From assembly GCA_947489665.1 (NCBI GenBank), contig CANLEH010000002.1:124001-188000 (forward strand): a DNA stretch of 64,000 nucleotides, read 5' to 3'. The DNA comes from an uncultured Roseicyclus sp. (GTDB taxonomy: Bacteria > Pseudomonadota > Alphaproteobacteria > Rhodobacterales > Rhodobacteraceae). A model generated the notes under the pieces. That model searched no databases. It was given only the letters and a program-made list of their open reading frames with translations, and was not told the origin of the DNA. A program made the position numbers and the translations under genes. This document shows positions 50,006 to 60,199 of the stretch, piece after piece. Position 1 is the first letter of the stretch. Each line of letters starts with the position of its first letter.

Positions 50006-51196
50006 ATGAGCGACGGGCGGAATGAAAAACCTGCAACGTTGGTGCGGCGCGCAGGGCTGCGGGAGGGCGTCAGCCGCCCCGTAGTGACACCGATCCAGCC
50101 GTCCGTTGTGTACGCCTCGCCTTCGATCCAAACGCTTCACGCGCAGTACGAAGGCGGTGCCCATGGCTATACCTATGCGCGCGAAGGGCATCCCAACGCC
50201 GAGCTTCTGGCGCGCAAGATCGACATGCTGGAAGGCGCGGAGGGCGGGCTTGTCCTCGGGTCCGGGATGGCCGCGGTTTCGGCCACGATCCTTGGGCTGT
50301 TGGGGCAGGGGGATCACATCCTGGGGGGCAATCAGCTTTATGGGCGATCCTTGCGGTTGATGCATCAGGACTTGGCCCGTTTCGGGATTGAAACATCGGT
50401 CGCTGATCCCACGAATGTAGCTGCCATGCGGGCGGCGATTACCCCCCAGACCAAGATGATTTTGGTTGAGGCGATATCGAACCCGACACTGCGTGTGGCG
50501 GATATGGAAGGGATCGTTGCGCTGGCAAAGGAAGCCGGTGTCATTCTGGCGGTCGACAACACCTTTACCACGCCCATGGCCTACAAACCGTTGGACGCGG
50601 GGGCGGATATCACCATCCACTCGGTCACGAAACTGCTTGCGGGTCATTCCGATGTGACGCTCGGCTACGTCGCTGCGCGTACGCCTGATCAGATGCGGTC
50701 GATCTACGATTTTGCGGTAACAGTCGGGATGACCCCCGCGCCGCAAGAATGTTGGTTGGCGGAACGCGGGCTTTACACGTTCCCTTTGCGGTTCGAGAAG
50801 GCGCAATCCAATGCGGCAGCTTTGGCCGATTGGCTGGCCGAGCATCCAAAGGTCGCGCGCGTCCTTTACCCGGGGCGTGCTGACCATCCAGATCACGCAC
50901 GCGCCCGCGCACTGACCGGCGGCGCATTCGGGAACATGGTCAGCTTTGAACTGGCTGATCCTACAGAGGCGGCTGCCGATCGCATGGTTCAGGCCGCGCC
51001 GGAACTGCCCTTCGCGCCAACGCTGGGGGATGTCGGTACGACGCTGAGCCACCCCGCCTCATCCAGCCATCGCGGCTTAACGGCTGAGGGGCGTGCAGCC
51101 CTTGGGATAAGCGATGGGTTTTTCCGTGTTTCCGTTGGGATTGAGCCGATTGAGCTTCTGATTGCAGATTTTGAGGCAGGTCTGGCCGCTGTCTAA
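50006..51196 (+). CDS. metC: cystathionine beta-lyase
   Basis: A 396-residue PLP enzyme that releases homocysteine from cystathionine. YTYAREGHPNAELLARKID and GLVLGSGMAAVSATILG are in the N-terminal half; the PLP lysine is Lys209 in HSVTKLLAGHSDVTLGYV; the C-terminus has GTTLSHPASSSHRGL. The overall trans-sulfuration enzyme family is certain, and beta-lyase is the best choice; a gamma-synthase or O-acetylhomoserine sulfhydrylase role is possible. No SAM riboswitch is visible in the upstream gap. Confidence 0.85.
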   Translation: MSDGRNEKPATLVRRAGLREGVSRPVVTPIQPSVVYASPSIQTLHAQYEGGAHGYTYAREGHPNAELLARKIDMLEGAEGGLVLGSGMAAVSATILGLLGQGDHILGGNQLYGRSLRLMHQDLARFGIETSVADPTNVAAMRAAITPQTKMILVEAISNPTLRVADMEGIVALAKEAGVILAVDNTFTTPMAYKPLDAGADITIHSVTKLLAGHSDVTLGYVAARTPDQMRSIYDFAVTVGMTPAPQECWLAERGLYTFPLRFEKAQSNAAALADWLAEHPKVARVLYPGRADHPDHARARALTGGAFGNMVSFELADPTEAAADRMVQAAPELPFAPTLGDVGTTLSHPASSSHRGLTAEGRAALGISDGFFRVSVGIEPIELLIADFEAGLAAV

Positions 51197-51294
51197 AGAA
51201 CTTTGCGTTTTTTATGACGCATTCTTATCGCGTTCCGCGTTCGCGCCATCGGCGCGAGGCAGCGGGTTGCGATTCAAATCAAACGCAAAGTGCT

Positions 51295-51714
51295 CTAAAC
51301 CTCGTGCAACGTGCTGGATGCGCCCAGGGAAATGACATCGAGATCAACGCCGCCTGCCTGCGCCAACATCTCGGCCCGGATCAGGGGGATGTCCGGCACG
51401 GCCGGGGCCAGCATCAGGAAGCGTCCTGCGAATCTTCGGTCCCTGAGAGCGGCCAAGAGATCCAAGGCATCGAATCCCGGCGAGATGAGTGGCGACAGTA
51501 CCAAATCCGGCGCCAAAGAGCCTGCAAATTTATGAAATTTGACCTCGGACAGATTGATATGTTTGACCGATGCCAAAGGGGAAAGGACATGCGGCGGAAG
51601 CCGTTTGCGAACGTATTCCGGTAGGGAAATTGTCATCGCAGCCAAGGGCTTAGCCATTCCATGAGGCTCACCGTCTACCGGCATCCATTGGCGTGTGGAT
51701 TGGTCATGTGGCAT
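51295..51714 (-). CDS. unknown protein with receiver-like fold
   Basis: About 139 residues from ATG 51714 (an ATG at 51657 is a good alternative start). The middle has ISLPEYVRKRLPPHVLSPLA and APDLVLSPLISPGFDALDLL, LAALRDRRFAGRFLMLAPAV. The 'PDLVLxPL' strand with alternating helices resembles a CheY-like receiver fold, but the phosphoacceptor Asp is replaced by Ser and no acidic pair is seen. It is divergent from phoR. No family assigned. Confidence 0.55.
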   Translation of the reverse strand: MPHDQSTRQWMPVDGEPHGMAKPLAAMTISLPEYVRKRLPPHVLSPLASVKHINLSEVKFHKFAGSLAPDLVLSPLISPGFDALDLLAALRDRRFAGRFLMLAPAVPDIPLIRAEMLAQAGGVDLDVISLGASSTLHEV

Positions 51715-51869
51715 GGTGGTCCACCCAAAAGGCGCCGGGTACCCCAAGGGTGGGGACTCATTGAGCGACACCGTCACACACAAGTTATGCTCATCGGGGA
51801 TTGTTTGCTAGTGCAAGTAATGAAGCCACCTATCTCGGCACCATTGCGCCCTCTTGGAGAATCGGCCCA

Positions 51870-52964
51870 ATGCATGTGGCAACGCTTGATAAGCTGCGGA
51901 TTTGGGACATGGCGGCCACAGACCCGATGATTGATGCAATCCTGAACGCGGTTCCTGACCCGCTTCTGCACATCGATGCGGAAGGGACAATCGCCAGTGC
52001 GAACGGGCCTGCATTGCTGATGCTTGGCGATTGGATCCTCGACCGCAATCATGGAACGGTTTTGCGCCAGCCCGCCCTGCAATCCAGCATAGAGGAGGTG
52101 CAAAACGGGGCGCCAACCGCCGAGGCGCGATTTGAACGGTCCGAGCAATCCGGGGTGACCGAATACAAGGTTCGCATCACGGCCCTGCCAACGGGCAATG
52201 CGCGCGCGCTGCTGCTGCATTTTTCTGACATAACCCATTTGCGCGAGGCAGAGGAAATCCGCCGCGATTTTGTAGCCAATGTCAGTCACGAATTGCGCAC
52301 ACCGTTAACGGCCTTGCTTGGCTTCATTGAAACCTTGCGCGGCCCGGCCCGGAATGACCCCACAGCCCATGATCGGTTCCTTTCGATCATGGAGGATGAA
52401 GCCAGCCGAATGAACCGGCTTGTCTCGGACCTGCTGTCGCTCAGCCGGGTGGAGGCCGCCGAACGGATGCGCCCCAGCGATGTGTTGGACGTTGAAAGTC
52501 TTTTGCAGTCCAGCATCGCCGCCTTGCGCCCTCGCGCGGAGGAAACGGGTAACGACCTCAGGCTGGAAGTCGACACGTCAGCCTCGGGCGCGGCGGAGGT
52601 GATCGGAGAGCGTGATCAACTGATGCAGGTATTCCTGAACCTCACTGAAAACGCGATCAAATATGGCGGGCCAGCCAAACCCGTCACCCTCCGGATCAGC
52701 CGGGGTGAGGGGAGGGGCCTTTTGCGCGGCCCCTTTGTTCAGGTTGATGTGACAGACCAAGGCGACGGGATCGACGGGCTACACCTGCCACGGTTGACCG
52801 AACGCTTTTACCGCGTCGACACGCACCGGTCGCGTGAGATGGGAGGAACGGGCCTTGGATTGGCAATCGTCAAACACATCGTCAATCGCCATAGGGGCCG
52901 GCTGAAAATCACCTCGGAGAAGGGCAAGGGCAGCACCTTCTCGGTGATCCTTCCGGCCACCTGA
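51870..52964 (+). CDS. phoR: phosphate regulon sensor histidine kinase
   Basis: A 364-residue kinase. It has a PAS domain (about 18-125; AVPDPLLHIDAEGTIASANG), H-box FVANVSHELRTPLTAL with His140, N-box LTENAIKYGG and G-boxes DQGDGIDG and GGTGLGLAIVKHI. No membrane segment is present in this frame or in the open frame upstream to 51801, in contrast to the usual membrane-bound PhoR. The first of a Pho gene cluster whose partner phoB is at 58578. Confidence 0.88.
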   Translation: MHVATLDKLRIWDMAATDPMIDAILNAVPDPLLHIDAEGTIASANGPALLMLGDWILDRNHGTVLRQPALQSSIEEVQNGAPTAEARFERSEQSGVTEYKVRITALPTGNARALLLHFSDITHLREAEEIRRDFVANVSHELRTPLTALLGFIETLRGPARNDPTAHDRFLSIMEDEASRMNRLVSDLLSLSRVEAAERMRPSDVLDVESLLQSSIAALRPRAEETGNDLRLEVDTSASGAAEVIGERDQLMQVFLNLTENAIKYGGPAKPVTLRISRGEGRGLLRGPFVQVDVTDQGDGIDGLHLPRLTERFYRVDTHRSREMGGTGLGLAIVKHIVNRHRGRLKITSEKGKGSTFSVILPAT

Positions 52965-52982
52965 CGCAACGACATTTGCGGG

Positions 52983-53015
52983 TGTCATAAAACTGTTACG
53001 CAACCGTCACAAAAG
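52983..53015 (+). promoter_or_regulatory. Pho box upstream of pstS
   Basis: Three consecutive 11-base units TGTCATAAAAC, TGTTACGCAAC, CGTCACAAAAG match the (C)TGTCAYNNNN Pho-box pattern in register. The site is 89-121 bases before the pstS start and the expected PhoB binding place. Confidence 0.88.
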
Positions 53016-53103
53016 CATTGCGAGCCGTCCTTAGGCGGGGCGCCAACGGAGGCCGACAAGCGCCTTCGGGATGTCTGACAAACCAAGTGGAGAGAGTTCC
53101 AAC

Positions 53104-54141
53104 ATGTCTTTCGCAAAGCTCAGCGTATCGGTTCTGGCCATTGCCGCCGTTTCCGCAACCACAGCCGCCGCACAAAGCCGTGACAACGTGCAGATTGCCG
53201 GGTCGTCGACCGTTCTGCCCTACGCCACGATCGTCGCCGAAGCCTTCGGTGAGAACTTCGAATTCCCGACCCCGGTCGTCGAATCAGGTGGCTCCTCCAC
53301 CGGTCTGCGCCGCTTCTGCGAAGGCGTGGGCGAGAACACCATCGACATCGCAAACTCCTCCCGCTCGATCCGCGAGAGCGAAGTGGCCACCTGTGCCGAG
53401 AACGGCGTGACCGACATCATCGAAGTGCGCTTCGGATATGACGGCATCGTTTTCGCCTCTGACATCAACGGCAATTCCTTCGAATTCACGCCATCCGATT
53501 GGTACCTGGCACTGGCCGCTGAGCTTCCGGTCGATGGTGTGATGGTCGCCAACCCCAACACCTCGTGGGCCGAAGTGAACGCAGACCTGCCTGACCAGGA
53601 AATCGCCGCGTTCATCCCCGGCACCCGCCACGGCACCCGCGAGGTCTTTGATGAGCGTGTGATCCTTCAGGGTTGTGAAGTCACGGGCTCCATGGCTGCC
53701 ATGATGGAAATGGGCATGGATGAAGACGCCGCCGAAGAGGCCTGTATGGAAATCCGCGCCGATGGCGTGTCCGTCGACATCGACGGCGACTACACCGAAA
53801 CGCTGGCCCGCATCGACGCGGATGCCAACGGCATCGGCGTCTTTGGCCTGGCCTTCTACGAGAACAACACCGATCGCCTTCAGGTTGCCACCATGAACGG
53901 CATCGTCCCCACCGTGGATGCGATTGCGACCGGCGAATACCCCGTCTCGCGCCCGCTGTTCTTCTACATCAAGGCCGCACATCTCGACGTGATCCCCGGC
54001 CTTCAGGAATACGCATCGTTCTTCGTCAGCGATGACATCGCAGGCGATTGGGGCCCACTGGCTGCCTATGGCCTGGTTTCGGACCCTGAGTTGGCCGAGA
54101 CACAGTCGGTGGTCGCCGACCGCGTGCTGATGGGTCAGTAA
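53104..54141 (+). CDS. pstS: phosphate-binding periplasmic protein PstS
   Basis: A 345-residue substrate-binding protein with signal peptide (SFAKLSVSVLAIAAVSATTA, cleavage near AAAQS). The phosphate site begins with IAGSSTVLP; SGGSSTGLRRFCEG and DIANSSRSI follow. Cys residues (FCEG, ATCAEN, QGCEV, EEACME) suggest two disulfides. It matches the Rhodobacterales PstS type, which is close to PstS/SphX. It has the Pho box upstream and a strong hairpin downstream. Confidence 0.93.
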   Translation: MSFAKLSVSVLAIAAVSATTAAAQSRDNVQIAGSSTVLPYATIVAEAFGENFEFPTPVVESGGSSTGLRRFCEGVGENTIDIANSSRSIRESEVATCAENGVTDIIEVRFGYDGIVFASDINGNSFEFTPSDWYLALAAELPVDGVMVANPNTSWAEVNADLPDQEIAAFIPGTRHGTREVFDERVILQGCEVTGSMAAMMEMGMDEDAAEEACMEIRADGVSVDIDGDYTETLARIDADANGIGVFGLAFYENNTDRLQVATMNGIVPTVDAIATGEYPVSRPLFFYIKAAHLDVIPGLQEYASFFVSDDIAGDWGPLAAYGLVSDPELAETQSVVADRVLMGQ

Positions 54142-54162
54142 CCCCATCTGCTTGAACCAAAA

Positions 54163-54189
54163 GGGCGGGGCCGCTAGACGGCCCCGTCC
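54163..54189 (+). terminator. pstS-pstC intercistronic hairpin
   Basis: GGGCGGGGCCG (54163-54173) pairs with CGGCCCCGTCC (54179-54189; one G-T pair) around CTAGA: an 11-bp stem without a T-run. It probably protects the pstS message or attenuates pstC, so that the binding protein is made in excess. Confidence 0.7.
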
Positions 54190-54216
54190 GCACCTCGAAC
54201 GCACCGGAACACTGCC

Positions 54217-55668
54217 ATGCTCTGGATTCTTATTGCCCTGATCTTCCTCGGATCGCTCGGCTATGTGCTGGGGCGCCAAAGGGCCATGGCCAGCGCCGGG
54301 GGCGACCGCCGCGAACTCCATTCACTGCCGAACTACTACGGCCTCAATGTCACTCTTTTGACGTTGGTGCCGGCGCTTTTGGTTCTGGGCCTGTGGTTGA
54401 TCATTCAGCCCATCGCGGTCGAACGCATGGTCGAGCGTCAGATCCCAAACCCGTATATGGAGCAGGTCGAAAACCCGACCCTCCTAATGACCGAAATTCG
54501 CCGGTTGGCCCTGGGCATCGATACCGCTATCGAGCGCGGGTTCCTGAATGCAGAGGACGCCTCAAACCTCGCCTCAGACAGTGATATTCGTGCACAGTTG
54601 GCCGAGGCTGGCGTGGCTCTTGGCGCAGATGTCAGCGAAACCGTCCTGCTGGCGGCCCAAAGCTTCCGCGCGCTGAACGCGACCGGCAACACGTGGATGC
54701 TGATCACAGTCTTTGCATTGGCCTTCGCGGGCCTCGCCTATGCCTATGCGCGCACCCACAAGGACCTGCGCGCACGCAACCGGGTGGAATACGCCATTCT
54801 GTCGATCCTTGTGGTCGCCTCGAGCCTCGCAATCCTGACGACGGTTGGCATCGTCCTGTCGATGCTTTGGGACACGCGGAACTTCTTCCAGCTCTACCCA
54901 TGGCAGGACTTCTTTTTTGGCCTCGAGTGGCGTCCCTCCTTCGAAGGCGGGTCAGAGCTTGGCCTGATCCCACTCCTCTGGGGCACGCTCTACATCTCGC
55001 TAATCGCGCTCCTCGTGGCTGTGCCCATCGGCCTCTTCGCCGCGATCTACATGGCCGAATACGCCACCAAACGCGTGCGCTCCGTCGCTAAACCACTGAT
55101 CGAGGTGCTGGCCGGCATCCCCACCATCGTCTACGGCCTTTTCGCCCTGATCACCGTGGGCCCCATGCTGCGCGACTACTTCGCGCAACCGCTTGGGCTC
55201 GGCGATAGCTCGTCCTCAGTGATGACCGCAGGCATCGTCATGGGGATCATGCTGATCCCCTTCGTCTCGTCGCTGTCCGACGACATTATCAACTCCGTCC
55301 CGCAATCCCTCCGTGATGGCTCCTATGGCCTTGGTGCCACCCAATCGGAAACCGTGAAGCAGGTCATCCTGCCCGCAGCGCTCCCCGGCATTGTCGGCGC
55401 GGTCTTGCTGGCGGCATCCCGTGCCATCGGCGAGACGATGATCGTGGTGCTTGGGGCAGGGGCCGCAGCCCGGCTCGACCTCAACCCGTTTGAGGCGATG
55501 ACAACCGTGACCGTGAAGATCGTGGGCCAGTTGACCGGCGATACCGACTTTTCCAGCCCCGAGGCGCTGGTGGCCTTCGCGCTTGGCCTGACGCTTTTCG
55601 TCATCACCCTCGCGCTCAATATCTTCGCGCTCTACATCGTGCGCAAATATCGGGAGCAGTACGACTAA
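54217..55668 (+). CDS. pstC: phosphate ABC transporter permease PstC
   Basis: A 483-residue permease, longer than the roughly 320-residue E. coli protein because of an N-terminal block of three extra spans with a periplasmic segment of about 100 residues (residues 65-165: RMVERQIPNPYMEQVENPTL and helices rich in Glu/Ala). The transport core is in the C-terminal 270 residues with ABC permease motif GATQSETVKQVILPAALPGI. It couples with pstA (TAATG). Confidence 0.93.
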   Translation: MLWILIALIFLGSLGYVLGRQRAMASAGGDRRELHSLPNYYGLNVTLLTLVPALLVLGLWLIIQPIAVERMVERQIPNPYMEQVENPTLLMTEIRRLALGIDTAIERGFLNAEDASNLASDSDIRAQLAEAGVALGADVSETVLLAAQSFRALNATGNTWMLITVFALAFAGLAYAYARTHKDLRARNRVEYAILSILVVASSLAILTTVGIVLSMLWDTRNFFQLYPWQDFFFGLEWRPSFEGGSELGLIPLLWGTLYISLIALLVAVPIGLFAAIYMAEYATKRVRSVAKPLIEVLAGIPTIVYGLFALITVGPMLRDYFAQPLGLGDSSSSVMTAGIVMGIMLIPFVSSLSDDIINSVPQSLRDGSYGLGATQSETVKQVILPAALPGIVGAVLLAASRAIGETMIVVLGAGAAARLDLNPFEAMTTVTVKIVGQLTGDTDFSSPEALVAFALGLTLFVITLALNIFALYIVRKYREQYD

Positions 55669-57023
55669 TGACCGATATGCCTATCTCTACTGCGCCCAAG
55701 CGGTCGCTTTATGCGCAGGATGCCCGCACCAAGAAGCGCAACCGTGCTGAGACACGCTTCCGTGTTTACGGCATGGCCGCCGTTATCACCGGGATCATTG
55801 CGCTGATCGTCTTGCTGACCTCGATTCTCGGCAACGGCCTCAGCGCGTTCCAGCAGACTTATATCTCATACCCGATCACATTATCCGAAGACCGGCTCGA
55901 CCCGGAAGGCAACCGCGACCCGGCGGAGATGGCCGCCGTCACCACCTTCGGCTACCTGCCCGTCATCGCCATGTCCCTGCAACAGCACCTTGAGGCGGAG
56001 GGGATCGATCCTGGCATGGGCGGGCGCGAACTGGCCGCAATGCTGTCCGAGGAGGCGCCTGCGCAGATCCGCGCCATGGTCCTTGCCAATCCGGAGCTCG
56101 TCGGCACCACCATTGACGCCGAAATCCTCGTCGGCGGCCGTATCGACGGTTTCTTCAAGGGCCGCGTGACCATGGAAAGTGCTGAGCGGGACCGCAATGT
56201 CAGCCCCGCTCAGCTTGTGCTGGCGCAGCAGCTGGCCGAGCTCGGTATGATGGAAACCCGCTTCAACTGGGATTTCATCACATGGCCCGATGCCTCCGGC
56301 TCCCGCCCCGAAGCGGCGGGCCTTGGCGTGGCCATCATCGGCTCGTTCTACATGATGCTGGTTGTTCTGGCCCTCGCGCTGCCCATCGGCGTCGCGGCCT
56401 CCATCTACCTCGAAGAATTCGCGCCCAAGAACCGCCTGACCGACCTGATCGAAGTGAATATTTCCAACCTCGCCGCCGTGCCCTCCATCGTCTTCGGTAT
56501 CCTTGGCTTGGCCGTCTTCATCAACTTCATGAACTTCAACCAATCCTCGCCCCTTGTCGGCGGCTTGGTCCTGACGCTCATGACGCTGCCAACGATCATC
56601 ATCGCCACCCGCGCGAGCCTGCGCGCCGTGCCACCCTCGATCCGGCAGGCAGCCCTCGGCCTCGGCGCCTCGAAAATGCAGTCGATCTTCCACCACGTGC
56701 TGCCGCTCGCCATGCCCGGCATCCTGACCGGCACGATTATCGGACTGGCCCAGGCGCTTGGCGAAACGGCGCCGCTTCTGCTGATCGGCATGGTCGCCTT
56801 CGTGCGCGAATACCCCGACTTCCTGTCGACCCATTCCAATACATTCCCCCTGATGGGCGACGGCGCGACCGCGCTGCCCGTTCAGGTCTATAGCTGGACA
56901 CAACGCTCCGACCCTGCCTTTGTGGAGAGAGCTTCGGGCGCGATCATCGTGCTGCTTGTGTTCCTTTTGATGATGAACCTGATCGCCATCCTGTTGCGGC
57001 GTCGGTTCGAAAGACGGTGGTGA
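55668..57023 (+). CDS. pstA: phosphate ABC transporter permease PstA
   Basis: A 451-residue permease, again longer than the usual 290-300. An N-terminal span (about 37-58) is followed by a periplasmic domain of about 160 residues (65-220), which includes [20 protein letters not shown] and [15 protein letters not shown]-like segments, before the transport core (ABC motif [20 protein letters not shown]). The extended PstC/PstA pair is typical of Rhodobacterales. It shares one base with the pstC stop. Confidence 0.92.
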   Translation: MTDMPISTAPKRSLYAQDARTKKRNRAETRFRVYGMAAVITGIIALIVLLTSILGNGLSAFQQTYISYPITLSEDRLDPEGNRDPAEMAAVTTFGYLPVIAMSLQQHLEAEGIDPGMGGRELAAMLSEEAPAQIRAMVLANPELVGTTIDAEILVGGRIDGFFKGRVTMESAERDRNVSPAQLVLAQQLAELGMMETRFNWDFITWPDASGSRPEAAGLGVAIIGSFYMMLVVLALALPIGVAASIYLEEFAPKNRLTDLIEVNISNLAAVPSIVFGILGLAVFINFMNFNQSSPLVGGLVLTLMTLPTIIIATRASLRAVPPSIRQAALGLGASKMQSIFHHVLPLAMPGILTGTIIGLAQALGETAPLLLIGMVAFVREYPDFLSTHSNTFPLMGDGATALPVQVYSWTQRSDPAFVERASGAIIVLLVFLLMMNLIAILLRRRFERRW

Positions 57024-57049
57024 GAGACAGTTCCATGGAAGGCTCAAAC

Positions 57050-57847
<798 letters not shown>

Positions 57848-57863
57848 TCATAGGGTAGGGGCC

Positions 57864-58574
57864 ATGCCTAATTCAGAACATATCGTCAGCAGTTTCGACC
57901 GCGACCTCGAAGGCATTCAAGCCAAGATCATGCGCATGGGCGGCATGGTGGAAGAGGCGATCAGCAAATCCGTCGACGCGTTGGAAGCGCGCGATGTTGA
58001 GCTCGCCAAAACCGTGCGCAAGGCCGACAAGGCCATCGACGCGCTAGAAGAGCAAGTGAATGAAGATGCCGCGCGTATCATCGCGCTGCGTCAACCCATC
58101 GCGTCGGACCTGCGTACCGTGCTGACCGTGTTCCGCGTTTCCGCAAATCTTGAGCGCATTGGCGATTACGCCAAAAACATCGCCAAACGTAGTCAATCGG
58201 TGATCGAGTTGGAACATGTTCCCGGCACCGCAAAGGCGCTCAAGCGCATGGCGCGGCAGGTCGAATTGATGCTGAAGGACGTGCTTGATGCCTATATCCA
58301 GCAGGATGCTGATCTGGCCGAGGATGTCCGCCAGCGCGATCTGGAAGTGGATCAGATGTATTCAGCGCTTTTCCGCGAATACCTCACCCACATGATGGAA
58401 GATCCGCGCAACATCACCACCTGCATGCACCTGCATTTCATGGCCAAAAACATCGAACGGATGGGGGATCACGTGACATCCGTGGCCGAGCAGGTGATCT
58501 ACCTTGTGACCGGTGAGATGCCCGATGATGACCGTCCGAAAGAGGACAAGACACCTTACGTTCAAGGGGCCTGA
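57864..58574 (+). CDS. phoU: phosphate transport regulator PhoU
   Basis: A 236-residue helical protein with two PhoU three-helix repeats. The first has DRDLEGIQAKIMRMGGMVEE and the second VELMLKDVLDAYIQQDADLA. Acidic metal-site segments (ERIGDYAKNIAKR and ERMGDHVTSVAEQ) are in both repeats. It links PstB with PhoR to turn the regulon off when phosphate is ample. It is 16 bases after pstB and 3 bases before phoB. Confidence 0.94.
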   Translation: MPNSEHIVSSFDRDLEGIQAKIMRMGGMVEEAISKSVDALEARDVELAKTVRKADKAIDALEEQVNEDAARIIALRQPIASDLRTVLTVFRVSANLERIGDYAKNIAKRSQSVIELEHVPGTAKALKRMARQVELMLKDVLDAYIQQDADLAEDVRQRDLEVDQMYSALFREYLTHMMEDPRNITTCMHLHFMAKNIERMGDHVTSVAEQVIYLVTGEMPDDDRPKEDKTPYVQGA

Positions 58575-58577
58575 GCC

Positions 58578-59264
58578 ATGGCTGGTGAGCCGCTTGTTCT
58601 GGTGGTCGAGGATGAACCTGCTCAACGCGAGGTTCTGGCTTACAATATCCGTGCTGAGGGCTATGACGTGCACACCGTCGCCTCTGGCGACGAGGCATTG
58701 GTAGCCGTTCAGGAAACACCACCCGATGTGATCGTGTTGGATTGGATGTTGCCCGCCGTATCGGGCATCGAGGTCTGCCGTCAGCTCAAGATGGGCACGG
58801 ACACCGCAAAGATCCCGATCATCATGCTTTCTGCTCGGTCCGAAGAAATCGACAAGGTCCGCGGGTTGGAAACAGGCGCAGATGACTATGTCACCAAGCC
58901 CTATTCGGTAGCGGAACTCCTGGCGCGCGTCCGCACGCAGCTTCGCCGTGTACGACCCGCCACTGTGGGGGAGCGTTTGGAGTACGAGGATATTGCGATC
59001 GATCTGGCCGAGCATCGCACGTATCGCGGCGGCGACGAACTCCATCTCGGGCCGACAGAATACCGGCTTCTGACCGCCTTCATGGAACGCCCGGGCCGGG
59101 TCTGGAGCCGAGAGCAGCTATTGGATCGTGTCTGGGGCAGGGATATCTACGTTGATAGCAGAACCGTCGACGTCCATGTCGGCCGATTGCGCAAAGCCCT
59201 GAAGGTCGGTGAAGCCGGCGATCCGATCCGCACCGTGCGTGGTGCGGGCTACGCGTTAGGTTAA
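58578..59264 (+). CDS. phoB: phosphate regulon response regulator PhoB
   Basis: A 228-residue OmpR-family regulator. The receiver has Glu11-Asp12 and phosphoacceptor Asp55 (DVIVLDWMLP), then Lys in VTKPYS; the DNA-binding winged helix is at 130-228 (LGPTEYRLLTAFMERPGRVW, DSRTVDVHVGRLRKAL). It is the partner of phoR at the other end of the cluster. Its last 9 bases overlap the tail of the convergent amidohydrolase gene. Confidence 0.94.
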   Translation: MAGEPLVLVVEDEPAQREVLAYNIRAEGYDVHTVASGDEALVAVQETPPDVIVLDWMLPAVSGIEVCRQLKMGTDTAKIPIIMLSARSEEIDKVRGLETGADDYVTKPYSVAELLARVRTQLRRVRPATVGERLEYEDIAIDLAEHRTYRGGDELHLGPTEYRLLTAFMERPGRVWSREQLLDRVWGRDIYVDSRTVDVHVGRLRKALKVGEAGDPIRTVRGAGYALG

Positions 59265-60185
59265 CGTCAGCCCGTAAGCCATTGCTGCGGAATGCAAAAA
59301 AACAGGTTTTCGTTGCTCCGGCGGAATCGCATCTGCAATCGCTTCGACGCATTCCTGATACGGTTTCGCGAGCTTCTCGACCGGGTAATTGCTGCCCCAC
59401 ATCACACGATCCGCTCCAAACGTCAGCATGATGTCATCGACGTAAGGTTGAATTGCCTCGGCCCCGAGCTGGTCCCAACCGTTGTCGTACATGCCAAAGC
59501 CGCTCAGCTTGATAAACGTGTTGGGTCGTGTCGCCATCAGGCCCACAGCTTCATTCCAAAGCTCGTAGCCTTCGGCGCGTTGATCATACGGGCAAAGCGC
59601 ATGGTCGATAATGACGCGCAGGGCAGGGGTTGCAGATAGGGCGTCCAGGGCCTGATGCGCCTGCTCGGGATACATCTGAAGGTCAAATGTAAGTCCGTCG
59701 CCTTCGAGCCGCTTCAAGCCCTCACGCCATTGTTTTTCCATCATAAAATCGCGTGGCGCAAAGGATAAATCAGGTCGGTGTGCCAACCGTCCGACGATTT
59801 GGCGCACACCACAAAAGCCAGTGAACGCGGCATGGCGCGCAAGCGTTTCAGGCAAATCGGACGAACTCAAATCCGCAAGGCCAACGATTTTCACCATATG
59901 ACCGCAGCGATCCGCCTCGGCCTGAACAAACGCCGTCTCAGCCACCGCATCCGGCAAGGCACCATCGGTCTGCACATGCACAGAGGCGCGCGGCGAAATC
60001 GAAGCCTCCGCCAGAAACTCCTCCATCAGGTAGTCGCGCTGGATCGGTGTCGGGTCGCCGAACGGTTTTGGCGCGCCAATGTCGCGGAGCCATGCATAGC
60101 CGATCTCATCGCCACGGCTTTCAGGTGCCCAAACGTGATGATGCGCATCGATATAGCCGTGGGGGAGGAGTTCACTCAGCGCCAT
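59256..60185 (-). CDS. amidohydrolase (lactonase-type, TIM-barrel)
   Basis: A 309-residue metal-dependent hydrolase of the amidohydrolase-2 family. YIDAHHHVWAPES is the metal site at the N-terminus; VVIDHALCP-like (VIIDHALCPYDQ) and MWGSNYPVEKLAKPY segments hold the later ligands. Such proteins are sugar lactonases or decarboxylases (e.g. L-fuconolactonase/gamma-lactone hydrolases). Its own substrate is unknown. A 12-bp palindrome lies 23 bases upstream of the start. Confidence 0.85.
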   Translation of the reverse strand: MALSELLPHGYIDAHHHVWAPESRGDEIGYAWLRDIGAPKPFGDPTPIQRDYLMEEFLAEASISPRASVHVQTDGALPDAVAETAFVQAEADRCGHMVKIVGLADLSSSDLPETLARHAAFTGFCGVRQIVGRLAHRPDLSFAPRDFMMEKQWREGLKRLEGDGLTFDLQMYPEQAHQALDALSATPALRVIIDHALCPYDQRAEGYELWNEAVGLMATRPNTFIKLSGFGMYDNGWDQLGAEAIQPYVDDIMLTFGADRVMWGSNYPVEKLAKPYQECVEAIADAIPPEQRKPVFLHSAAMAYGLTLT

Positions 60186-60199
60186 GTCCCGGTATCCAT

